Part shown: positions 41,529 through 48,303 of the stretch, one piece after another
Position numbering within the stretch: the stretch's first letter is position 1
Layout of the letters: each line of letters starts with the position of its first letter
Origin: Streptococcus plurextorum DSM 22810
GTDB lineage: Bacteria; Bacillota; Bacilli; Lactobacillales; Streptococcaceae
Assembly: GCF_000423745.1 (NCBI RefSeq)
Contig: NZ_AUIO01000002.1
Span: 124,001-188,000, forward strand
Length of the DNA stretch: 64,000 bases
Direction: 5' to 3'
Translations under genes and position numbers: made by a program
The notes under the pieces: generated by a model
Database searches by the model: none
What the model was told of the DNA's origin: nothing
The model's input: the letters and a program-made list of their open reading frames with translations, nothing else

Positions 41529-42575
41529 TCAGCCCTTAAATTGTTCTGAGAAGCGGACATCACCTTGATAGAAGCCACGAATGTCATTGATACCATAGCG
41601 GAGCATGGCGATACGCTCTTGTCCTAAACCAAAGGCAAATCCTGAAAATTCTTCTGAGTTAACACCAGACATTTCCAAAACTTGCGGGTGAACCATTCCA
41701 GCACCTAGAATCTCAATCCAACCAGTCTTCTTGCAAACGTTACAGCCATCACCGCCACACTTGAAGCAAGACACATCCACTTCAACCGATGGTTCTGTAA
41801 ATGGGAAGTAGGATGGACGCAGGCGAATCTTACGCTCCTCACCAAACATCTTCTTAATAATCATCTCAAGGGTTCCTTTTAGGTCTCCCATTGAAATGTT
41901 TTTACCAACAACCAAGCCTTCGATTTGGTGGAATTGATGTGAGTGAGTTGCATCGTCTGTATCACGACGGAAAACCCGTCCTGGCGAAATCATCTTCAAT
42001 GGCCCTTTTGAAAAATCATGCTCATCAAGGGTACGCGCCTGAACAGGCGACGTATGAGTACGGAGTAAGATTTCTTCTGTGATGTAGAAGGTGTCTTGCA
42101 TGTCACGAGCTGGGTGATCTTTTGGCAAATTCATGCGCTCAAAGTTGTAATAATCTTTTTCAACTTCATAACCATCCACAATTTGGAAGCCCATGCCTAA
42201 GAAAATATCTTCGATTTCCTCTGATGTTTGCGTCAGTACATGACGGTTACCGAGTGACATCTTGCGACCTGGTAGGGTGACATCTAGGCTTTCTTGCTCA
42301 AGCTGTGCCTGAATTTTTGCATCCTCAACAAACTGTGCGGTTCTCTCAAAAGCTTCCGTTAGGACATCACGAACCTCGTTAACTTGTTTTCCAACAATAG
42401 GTTTCAGGTCATTAGACAACTCTTTAAGACCTTTTAAAAGTTCGGTCAGAGAGCCTTTTTTCCCAAGAACAGCTACACGCAATTCTTGCAATTCCTTGCT
42501 GTGATTACCGTTCATTTCCATTAATTTAGCTTGAGTTGACACCTTCAACTCTTCTAATTGCGCTTGTAAATCCAT
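41529..42575 (-). CDS. pheS: Phenylalanyl-tRNA synthetase alpha subunit
   Basis: A 348-residue catalytic subunit. The N-terminal coiled coil ([19 protein letters not shown]) is followed by the class II core with motif 2 region [20 protein letters not shown], phenylalanine-site [15 protein letters not shown], and motif 3 [18 protein letters not shown]. It also has a CxxC pair ([13 protein letters not shown]). I set the start at ATG 42575 by family length; ATG 42578 is equally possible. The frame is open to 42668, but that stretch lies in the leader. No clear ribosome site precedes the start, which is unusual. It is the first gene of pheS-(small protein)-(GNAT)-pheT. Confidence 0.94.
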   Translation of the reverse strand: MDLQAQLEELKVSTQAKLMEMNGNHSKELQELRVAVLGKKGSLTELLKGLKELSNDLKPIVGKQVNEVRDVLTEAFERTAQFVEDAKIQAQLEQESLDVTLPGRKMSLGNRHVLTQTSEEIEDIFLGMGFQIVDGYEVEKDYYNFERMNLPKDHPARDMQDTFYITEEILLRTHTSPVQARTLDEHDFSKGPLKMISPGRVFRRDTDDATHSHQFHQIEGLVVGKNISMGDLKGTLEMIIKKMFGEERKIRLRPSYFPFTEPSVEVDVSCFKCGGDGCNVCKKTGWIEILGAGMVHPQVLEMSGVNSEEFSGFAFGLGQERIAMLRYGINDIRGFYQGDVRFSEQFKG

Positions 42576-42626
42576 CATTTTTATACAAAAGGGGTTAAGA
42601 TTTCTTAAAAACCTGTCCCTTTCTTT

Positions 42627-42653
42627 GATTACAATTGCCTGGCAACTATAATC
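42627..42653 (-). other. Near-perfect 27-base hairpin between the T-box and pheS
   Basis: The two 13-base arms around a central A, GATTATAGTTGCC and GGCAATTGTAATC on the minus strand, pair fully if G-U pairs are counted. No T run follows on the coding strand, so it is not a terminator. It sits about 50 bases before the pheS start and lies outside the T-box fold. Confidence 0.6.
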
Positions 42654-42691
42654 AAAACTTCCTTTCATTATGTAATCTGTTGAATAGTGAA

Positions 42692-42890
42692 CATCAAAAA
42701 CCGCATGCCACTGCTCCCTAAAATCGGAGCGTTGACACGCGGTACCATCCGTTTTCGTTTGACGTTAAACATCAAACCTTCATTCCTTGCCCTTAAGCGA
42801 GTGAATTCCATCAGCTTTCACTGGCTTGGCTTTCAGTCACGACCAAGCTCCCTAGTCAGTTTCCCCTGATATACTAGTCTCGCAGGCACT
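42692..42890 (-). promoter_or_regulatory. T-box leader of the pheS operon
   Basis: Minus strand carries the T-box GGATGGTACCGCG (42750-42738), a terminator stem built from CGCTCC/GGGAGC with flanking pairs and a GTTTTTG tail near 42696, and a specifier region GGAATTCACTC in which TTC is the phenylalanine codon in the usual GAA-NNN-A setting. A TACAAT box on the minus strand (42901-42896) gives the start near 42890. Confidence 0.88.
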
Positions 42891-42965
42891 ATTCAATTGT
42901 ACTCTATTTTATCAAAAAACGATAAATATGGCAAATAGAATCCTAGAAATCTCACTCCTCGCATC

Positions 42966-43002
42966 AAAAATACATGTCACCTTTTCAGGCGACATGCATT
43001 GG
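42966..43002 (-). terminator. Rho-independent terminator of the sugar transferase gene
   Basis: Minus strand stem ATGCATGTCGCC/GGTGACATGTAT with a 6-base loop, then TTTT. Confidence 0.82.
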
Positions 43003-43038
43003 TTTCTACGTGCTAACTGCTAAATCATCAGTAATGAT

Positions 43039-44418
43039 CTATTTACTCCCCTTCATCTTAAAGACGACAAAAACGGTTTTGACAAGAATCTTAATGTCAG
43101 ACCAAATTGTCCAGTTGTTGATATATTCCGTATCCAGTTTGACGATTTCATCAAAATCCTTAATGTCACTGCGACCAGATACCTGCCAAAGACCAGTAAT
43201 ACCTGGTTGGAAACTTAACCTACGTTTCTGAGCTAAGGTATATTGATTGTATTCATCAACTGTTGGTGGACGTGTCCCAACAAGACTCATATCTCCAATT
43301 AAGACGTTCCAAAACTGTGGTAATTCATCAATGCTCGTCTTACGGATAAACTTCCCAATAGGTGTGATACGAGGGTCATCATCCATCTTAAACATCAGAC
43401 CGTCCATCTCATTTTTTGCCATCAATTCTTTTTTCATCTCTTCAGCGTTGATATGCATGGAGCGGAATTTATAAAACTTAAAAATACGACCATTTTTTCC
43501 AACACGATCCTGAGCAAAAATAGCCGGACCACCATCCTTACGGATGAGGGGAACAACAAAGAGACCAACAAGACCACAGATAAATAAGCCAACAAGGGCC
43601 CCTAAAATATCAAGTAATCGTTTTAAGACAAGATGACTGTATTTCTTGAAATGACTAGAAATGGTGATGACTTCATAGCCTAGTAAGGTTTGGAATTTCT
43701 TTTCCCCGATAATATTCGAATCGATAGAATTGATGTTGATCGAAGCAGGAATGCCAACGCTCTCGGATAGGGCCAACAAGCGCTTGGCATCAAGCATTTC
43801 TGAAGGCACATCAATCAACAAATGATCCACAACAGACTTTGTGATGTAAGATTCCATCAAATGAATGGGAACATTGTGGAAATAGTCATCTCTAAGGTAA
43901 TCGGGATCATCAATAAACGTAACCGCTGCAACTGTCCCGAAGAACTGGGTGAGGTCATGATCTGGGTGAGCTAGGAAACGCTCAAATCGATTCACCGTCG
44001 TTACCAAATAGATTTTACGAGCAGCATCAGATACTGAAAAACTGCTACGGTATTTTTTCAATAGCAAATTTGTCAACAAAAGCAGCCCATAATCCAGTAA
44101 AATAAAATAAAGTGCTCCTCTTCTGGAAAGGATGAAATCGTGTTTCAAGATAAACGAGAGGGTCACAATGGTTACAAACAAAGTCAAGCTATATTTTAAG
44201 GTGGCATAAACTTCCTCTAGGTAGCCACGCTTATCAAATGTTCTATGCAAAGCGCTCAAACTAAAGGAGATAAAATGCCCCAGTATAATAATAGGAAAAT
44301 TTGAAAAGGTCAAATCTGATTGAGGAATCTGCGTAACAATATAGACTGAAATCAAAGCAGGCAATATATCAATAAATAGCATGGCTAGTTTTTGCCACTC
44401 TTCTCGTTCTCTTTCCAT
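43039..44418 (-). CDS. Undecaprenyl-phosphate sugar-1-phosphate transferase (WchA/CpsE type)
   Basis: A 459-residue membrane enzyme. Four N-terminal helices (about 10-110), a soluble middle part (about 130-260), a fifth helix (about 275-295), and the C-terminal polyprenyl glycosylphosphotransferase domain: KFYKFRSMHINAEE, then FIRKTSIDELPQFWNVLIGD and MSLVGTRPPTVDEY. It would load the first sugar of a surface polysaccharide repeat on undecaprenyl phosphate. It stands alone, away from any capsule locus, so it may prime a second glycan or a rhamnose or secondary polysaccharide. GAGGAG lies upstream of the ATG. The sugar cannot be called. Confidence 0.88.
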   Translation of the reverse strand: MEREREEWQKLAMLFIDILPALISVYIVTQIPQSDLTFSNFPIIILGHFISFSLSALHRTFDKRGYLEEVYATLKYSLTLFVTIVTLSFILKHDFILSRRGALYFILLDYGLLLLTNLLLKKYRSSFSVSDAARKIYLVTTVNRFERFLAHPDHDLTQFFGTVAAVTFIDDPDYLRDDYFHNVPIHLMESYITKSVVDHLLIDVPSEMLDAKRLLALSESVGIPASININSIDSNIIGEKKFQTLLGYEVITISSHFKKYSHLVLKRLLDILGALVGLFICGLVGLFVVPLIRKDGGPAIFAQDRVGKNGRIFKFYKFRSMHINAEEMKKELMAKNEMDGLMFKMDDDPRITPIGKFIRKTSIDELPQFWNVLIGDMSLVGTRPPTVDEYNQYTLAQKRRLSFQPGITGLWQVSGRSDIKDFDEIVKLDTEYINNWTIWSDIKILVKTVFVVFKMKGSK

Positions 44419-44560
44419 TGCTACATACTCCTCTAATTCTATCCGTTATTTAATCACATGCATAGAACATTGTACTAAATTTCCTAAGAAAATTCAAAAT
44501 TTTTCTCAAACCTTTTCTTCCTTATGAGAGCTTACCGAGGTAAATCAGCTTTCCTGTGTC

Positions 44561-44589
44561 AAAAAAGCACTTAGATCGAACTAAGTACT
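44561..44589 (-). terminator. Terminator at the end of the toxin/immunity pair
   Basis: Minus strand AGTACTTAG, 6-base loop, CTAAGTGCT and a T run; the stem overlaps the stop codon of the immunity candidate. Confidence 0.75.
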
Positions 44590-44862
44590 GATTTTTACTA
44601 ATTGTTTTGCTTTTTCGTAATACGGTTTAAGGAACTTTATAAAACCTTGAGTATCGTTTGTGTCGTGTTCTTCAAGGAACATGAAGAATTCATAATCACA
44701 AAATAAATCGAACATTTCAGGATTTTCTTTGTCCCACCCCTCCGCGAACTCTTCATCTTCCCCTAGTAGGGCATTGAAATCAAATGAAAAGTCCCAAAAA
44801 TCTTCAAGCTTACCACTAATCGCCTCTTCTAGCATAGATAATGCTTTTTCACTGTACTTCAT
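44581..44862 (-). CDS. Acidic protein, candidate immunity protein
   Basis: A 93-residue, strongly acidic protein (MKYSEKALSMLEEAISGKLE at the start; DFSFDFNALLGEDEEFAEGW in the middle) with no membrane segment. Its ATG lies 14 bases inside the end of the toxin-like gene, and an AAAGGA precedes it, so translation is coupled to that gene. Small, acidic and overlapping the 3' end of a nuclease-toxin-like ORF is the typical look of an immunity protein. No family is recognised; the role is inferred from position and charge. Confidence 0.6.
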   Translation of the reverse strand: MKYSEKALSMLEEAISGKLEDFWDFSFDFNALLGEDEEFAEGWDKENPEMFDLFCDYEFFMFLEEHDTNDTQGFIKFLKPYYEKAKQLVKIST

Positions 44863-45496
44863 ACGGTGCAAATCCTTTCATTCGTCTTGTCTTCATCATC
44901 GTTACTACAATACCCGTATCAGGTTCTGTGATATAGAGGATACTGTTATAGTACCTTGTAAGTCTGCCATTCTGCTCTGATACATAGTTAGGAGGCAGAG
45001 AAAAAGCGGTTCTAACTGTCTCATAGTTGTATACGAACGTTCCGTTTTTGCGTCTCATACGCTCTATGTAGCGCGCTATCGCATGATCTCCAAACACTAT
45101 CCCATCTTTTTTGAAATTAAAGTAAGCTTCTACCGCCTGTTGCTTCTGCTGCTCAGTCAGTTTCTCGTTAATATCTCCCTTGAAATAATTGACAATCCTA
45201 TTATCATACCTTAAAGACTCTTTCTCAGAGCCACTTAATGGCTTGAAATCACTATAAGATTTGGGTGCTTTATTTCCCAAATTTTGTAGTATTTCAGAAT
45301 ACTCTTTTTTCAACCTTTTGTCAATTGATTTATAAAGATTTTTAACATTTTCTTTGTTGTAATAATATTTTTCGTTGTCCTTAAAACGATAGAGAAACGG
45401 ATTATCATTTAACAAGGCTTTTAAAGCGTGCTTCTGATTACCTAGCTTCATCTTGTAACGGTCTATCAACTCCATATCGCCCAATTTCTTAGCCAC
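44849..45496 (-). CDS. Orphan C-terminal piece of a phage minor capsid protein with nuclease-toxin-like tail
   Basis: The frame is open from 45550 to 44849; I list the part from the GTG at 45496 (215 residues). The stretch above the GTG (ALERSIRFTKEQIHVAKKLG) looks like the end of a phage minor capsid (Phage_min_cap2/MuF-like) protein. The last 100 residues (FGDHAIARYIERMRRKNGTF ... VVTMMKTRR) have the His/Arg/Tyr/Thr pattern of barnase-EndoU-ColicinE5-RelE-like (PBECR) nuclease tails carried by phage MuF proteins. The N-terminal capsid part is missing, so the gene is cut near the left repeat. It is followed by an overlapping acidic gene, likely its immunity partner. Whether it is still expressed is unknown. 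Confidence 0.6.
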   Translation of the reverse strand: MAKKLGDMELIDRYKMKLGNQKHALKALLNDNPFLYRFKDNEKYYYNKENVKNLYKSIDKRLKKEYSEILQNLGNKAPKSYSDFKPLSGSEKESLRYDNRIVNYFKGDINEKLTEQQKQQAVEAYFNFKKDGIVFGDHAIARYIERMRRKNGTFVYNYETVRTAFSLPPNYVSEQNGRLTRYYNSILYITEPDTGIVVTMMKTRRMKGFAPYEVQ

Positions 45497-45583
45497 ATGG
45501 ATTTGTTCTTTGGTAAAGCGAATAGACCGCTCTAAAGCTCTCTGCTTGGCTTATACATTAAGGTCATACTAAGGCAATTGACC

Positions 45584-45753
45584 TACTAATTTTATGCCCC
45601 AAATTGAAGCAAAAGACTTTTGCTTTATCTCCAACCTCCCAGAGTCACTCCCCTGACTCTGGGAGCCCCAAACCACACAAAAAAGCCCATCGAACAAGCT
45701 AGAAAGCTTGATATGACGGACTTTTAAAGGGTAGATTATTTTACAGCGTCTTT
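45584..45753 (+). repeat. Left 170-bp direct repeat (att-flank copy)
   Basis: Identical to 52135-52304 except one base (A at 45720, G at 52271). It contains three hairpins: a small one (GCAAAAG/TTTTGC), CCCAGAGTCA/TGACTCTGGG, and the hup terminator, plus the last 18 bases of the hup coding end. A 170-bp repeat is far longer than a usual integrase core site. Confidence 0.92.
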
Positions 45754-46065
45754 TTACGCTCCTAACTGTTTTTCTCGTTTGATATTTTCAAGCATTTCTG
45801 CCAATGTTTCTTTTTTTGGTCTGTATCGATTGCGACTTTTCCACTTGATAAATAATCGGAAACCTTCGTAGTTAACAAAAACAATTCGATGAGTTGGATT
45901 TTCAATATATTGCCTGAAGTCCGGATGCTCACGCATTTCTGCTGCCCAAACCTTAGCCGTTCCGACTGTCAATCCTTCCCAGATTTGGCAGAGGTGTACA
46001 TAGTCACCAGCTTCAGCCTTTTCAGACTGTTTGGCCGGTCTGTAGACTAATTCTGCTTTTGGCAT
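45754..46065 (-). CDS. Unknown element protein
   Basis: A 103-residue basic, soluble protein (MPKAELVYRPAKQSEKAEAG at the start; RLFIKWKSRNRYRPKKET near the end). No family is recognised. It ends exactly where the left direct repeat ends, so it is the outermost gene of the element on that side. AAAGGA lies upstream of the ATG. Position at the element edge, opposite the integrase, is often taken by small excision or accessory proteins, but nothing in the sequence shows that. Confidence 0.55.
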   Translation of the reverse strand: MPKAELVYRPAKQSEKAEAGDYVHLCQIWEGLTVGTAKVWAAEMREHPDFRQYIENPTHRIVFVNYEGFRLFIKWKSRNRYRPKKETLAEMLENIKREKQLGA

Positions 46066-46144
46066 AGCAATTCATTCCTTTCTGTGTTATAATTTTGTTA
46101 GATATTTTGGTAAGCTCCTGACCTTTGTCAAGGAGCTATTTTTA

Positions 46145-46339
46145 TTAGCTTTTCGCTAATTCGTCCAGGCTCACATCAAGAGCCTTGGCGATTTTTTTTA
46201 CTGTTTCAAAATGCAGATCCTTAACCTTTCCGTCACGAAGTCGATAAAGCATTGCTGGATCAAGTCCTGCATTCAAAGCTAACCTATAAACCGAAAAATT
46301 TTTTTCAGTCAAAATTCGTTCGATATTTTTCCACAACAT
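46145..46339 (-). CDS. XRE-family HTH protein (Cro/C1 type)
   Basis: A 64-residue single-domain DNA-binding protein with the helix-turn-helix in FSVYRLALNAGLDPAMLYRL and the closing VKKIAKALDVSLDEL. AAGGAG sits before the ATG. It is divergent from the YjzC-like gene, and a 10-bp inverted repeat between the two starts is a likely operator. It would control that divergent pair. Confidence 0.85.
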   Translation of the reverse strand: MLWKNIERILTEKNFSVYRLALNAGLDPAMLYRLRDGKVKDLHFETVKKIAKALDVSLDELAKS

Positions 46340-46402
46340 ATAGTTTCACTCCTTATCAATATTTATATAATTAGTTTTTATGTTTATACAGATTTATACA
46401 CT

Positions 46403-46467
46403 ACATATAGTGTTGTCTTCGCTTATATGCACTATATGTTGACAATCTTGCTTTTTTATACTATAAT
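46403..46467 (+). promoter_or_regulatory. Divergent operator and strong promoter for the YjzC-like gene
   Basis: TTGACA (46439-46444), 17-bp spacer and TATAAT (46462-46467) are a consensus sigma-A promoter. A perfect inverted repeat ACATATAGTG (46403-46412) and CACTATATGT (46430-46439) lies just upstream and touches the -35, between this promoter and the divergent XRE gene. This is the likely operator of that XRE protein. Confidence 0.75.
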
Positions 46468-46560
46468 AAACCCATAACAATCAGGAAAAAAATCCAACTT
46501 TAACTACCAAATCAAATGGTTTTCTCCTGTGCGTCAAATATTAAAGAAAGGAGAAACGAT

Positions 46561-46728
46561 ATGAGTAAAAATCTAATCAAACCAGGAACTGACAATCAAC
46601 CTGCAGGGACTTATCAAGAAGTTGGTCCTCGCGGTGGCCAAGTTTCTGGTGGTCGTGTGGTACACATCGACAATGGCGACCGCTTACCACCTACTCAAGA
46701 ACCTGGTCGAAACTGGGTCAAACAATAA
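46561..46728 (+). CDS. YjzC-like small protein
   Basis: A 55-residue protein. The stretch IKPGTDNQPAGTYQEVGPRG and the closing RLPPTQEPGRNWVKQ match the YjzC family of small Firmicute proteins, function unknown. AAAGGAG is six bases before the ATG, and an exact consensus promoter drives it. Being behind the strongest promoter of the element and divergent from a repressor, it may be made in response to a signal sensed by that repressor. Confidence 0.75.
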   Translation: MSKNLIKPGTDNQPAGTYQEVGPRGGQVSGGRVVHIDNGDRLPPTQEPGRNWVKQ

Positions 46729-46735
46729 CCCATTG

Positions 46736-46765
46736 AGCGTGTCAAATTTTGATACGCTTTTTCCA
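46736..46765 (+). terminator. Terminator of the YjzC-like gene
   Basis: Hairpin AGCGT(G)TCAAA/TTTTGATACGCT followed by TTTT, just after the stop codon. Confidence 0.7.
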
Positions 46766-46874
46766 TAGGCAGAAACACTTGCCGAAAATATTGATTTGTA
46801 TCCAGCTCTCAGCATACCTCTGATTGTTCTCTGTGTACTTTGTTATGTAGTGATGTAACATCCCCTCCTCCTTC

Positions 46875-47096
46875 CTAGTCCTCAAGAACTAGACGCTTAG
46901 TCTTGATGATGACTTCTTCAATACGAGCACGTTTCAAGCCTTTACTGATAAAATAATCAATAATAGCACTACGGCTCATTCCTGTACCAAGCGACAAGTT
47001 ATCAACCTCGTCGTAGTTCTCACGACTAATGACCACTGTGGGACGGTTATTCCCTTTCTGCCCTGTACTTGGGCGACCGTATCTTTGCTTTGACAT
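46875..47096 (-). CDS. Ribbon-helix-helix-type DNA-binding protein
   Basis: A 73-residue basic protein. After an unstructured start (MSKQRYGRPSTGQKGNNRPT) comes a strand VVISRENYDEVDNL and two helices including GMSRSAIIDYFISKGLK, the layout of CopG/Arc-type ribbon-helix-helix proteins. AAAGGG precedes the ATG. It follows the Cro-like gene at 20 bp in one leftward operon, so it probably takes part in element regulation. Confidence 0.65.
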   Translation of the reverse strand: MSKQRYGRPSTGQKGNNRPTVVISRENYDEVDNLSLGTGMSRSAIIDYFISKGLKRARIEEVIIKTKRLVLED

Positions 47097-47116
47097 GTTA
47101 GTCCCTTTCTAGTTTG

Positions 47117-47353
47117 TTAGTTGGGTAGTTTCCGTTCGGGAACGTTGTCTTCAAAAAAAATTCCTAATTCATCTCTTGAAAATCCAAGGATTGAGGCAAT
47201 ATTCGCGAACTCATTCACGCCGATATCTACCAAACCATTCTCTCGTTTAGCGTATAAAGCGCGGTCCTTCAAACCCATACGGCTTGCCACCTCGTCTTGA
47301 GTTAGACCTTTTGCTATACGTTCTGCTTTTAGACGTTTTAAATTTATTTTCAT
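47117..47353 (-). CDS. Cro-like XRE regulator
   Basis: A 78-residue HTH protein: AERIAKGLTQDEVASRMGLK forms the helix-turn-helix, with a short acidic tail. It is divergent from a CI-like repressor gene, the two separated by a shared operator region, the classic Cro/CI switch of temperate phages. A palindrome CGTTC-GG-GAACG also lies within its 3' end (near 47132-47143). AAAGGAG sits upstream of the ATG. Confidence 0.82.
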   Translation of the reverse strand: MKINLKRLKAERIAKGLTQDEVASRMGLKDRALYAKRENGLVDIGVNEFANIASILGFSRDELGIFFEDNVPERKLPN

Positions 47354-47382
47354 CTATACTCCTTTCTTGATAACTTTCGTCG

Positions 47383-47505
47383 TTCCTGTTTTGGAACAAT
47401 TTTAGTATATATCCTTCGTTCCAATTTGTCAACACTTTTTTTGAAAAAAATACAAAAAATATTTTTTTTGCTTTTATTTGTGTTTTTTTGGGAACGGTGT
47501 TATAA
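47383..47505. promoter_or_regulatory. Genetic switch region with GGAAC operators and two promoters
   Basis: Leftward promoter: minus strand TTGACA (47432-47427), 17-bp spacer, TATACT (47409-47404). Rightward promoter: TATAAT at about 47500-47505 with a weak TTGTGT -35. Operators share the half site GTTCC/GGAAC: a full palindrome GTTCCTGTTTTGGAAC (47383-47398), one half site in the leftward spacer (about 47417-47422) and one between the rightward -35 and -10 (47491-47495). Confidence 0.75.
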
Positions 47506-47534
47506 TGTAATCAAATTTAAAAAGGAGAAAAATT

Positions 47535-47894
47535 ATGAGGACCAATGAAGAAATAATCCAAATACTAATGGATAAATTGGGAGAAAAAAATATCTCAATG
47601 AGCGAGTTGGCCCGTCGTACAGGAATTGCCAAATCAACACTTTCTAGATATTTTAATAAAACAAGAGAATTTCCACTAAACCGCGCTGACAAATTTGCTA
47701 GCGTTTTAGGAATATCAACTGAATATTTGCTCGGTATGGAAACAACGCCTGAAAATCTCCCTACTCCCACAATCGATTTCAAGGAAATGGCAGCAGAGTC
47801 CATGTCTTATGACGGCATGCCTCTCAACGATGAGGATATCGACCTCATCGCCTCAATCCTCGAAACTCGCATGAAAAACAGAGATAAGGAATAA
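47535..47894 (+). CDS. CI-like XRE repressor
   Basis: A 119-residue repressor with an N-terminal HTH (ISMSELARRTGIAKSTLSRY, then LNRADKFASVLGISTEYLLG) and a short acidic C-terminal tail (ESMSYDGMPLNDEDIDLIAS). There is no LexA-like autocleavage domain; instead an ImmA/IrrE peptidase follows, which in related elements cuts the repressor to allow induction. AAAGGAG is upstream of the ATG. It heads a rightward operon running through the peptidase to the ATPase and methyltransferase. Confidence 0.87.
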   Translation: MRTNEEIIQILMDKLGEKNISMSELARRTGIAKSTLSRYFNKTREFPLNRADKFASVLGISTEYLLGMETTPENLPTPTIDFKEMAAESMSYDGMPLNDEDIDLIASILETRMKNRDKE

Positions 47895-47900
47895 TTGCCT

Positions 47901-48290
47901 ATGATGACACCAGAGTCAGTCTGCGCAGAGCGTGGCATTGATTTGGTCTATTTTGACGGTAGAGATACGGACAAGAAAGGCATATACAACAAGCGTGCGA
48001 ACATGATTGCCGTCGATGTCTACTTGGACGATGTCGAGAGAAAGAAAGTCATCTACCACGAAATGGGCCATGAAGACCACAACCCGTCCCAATACGACCG
48101 CAAACGCGAACAATATGAACTACAAGCAGACAGGAATATGATCCACTACCTGGTCAAAGAAGAACTAGCCCTGATGGACGATATTAGCGAATTTAATTAT
48201 GTCCGCTTTATGGAAAAATACGACTTAAAAACCACGGTCGATGAAACCATGGTGATTGAGGAGTATAATAATTTAAAAAGCATATTTTAA
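47901..48290 (+). CDS. ImmA/IrrE-type metallopeptidase
   Basis: A 129-residue zinc peptidase with the HEMGH motif in KKVIYHEMGHEDHNPSQY and the downstream third-ligand region ELQADRNMIHYLV. ImmA enzymes cleave the partner CI-like repressor, releasing the element. I chose the ATG at 47901 because AAGGA lies about eleven bases upstream; a TTG at 47895 is also in frame. The 6-bp gap to the repressor gene supports joint expression. Confidence 0.88.
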   Translation: MMTPESVCAERGIDLVYFDGRDTDKKGIYNKRANMIAVDVYLDDVERKKVIYHEMGHEDHNPSQYDRKREQYELQADRNMIHYLVKEELALMDDISEFNYVRFMEKYDLKTTVDETMVIEEYNNLKSIF

Positions 48291-48303
48291 GGAGTAGACT
48301 TCA

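Noticed and set aside
42579-42668. Upstream extension of PheS by 30 residues
   Set aside because: The extension crosses the hairpin in the leader, has no ribosome site and exceeds the family length.
47474-47803. Minus-strand ORF opposite the CI-like repressor
   Set aside because: No ribosome site and covers the switch region and repressor gene; the repressor frame has a clear HTH.
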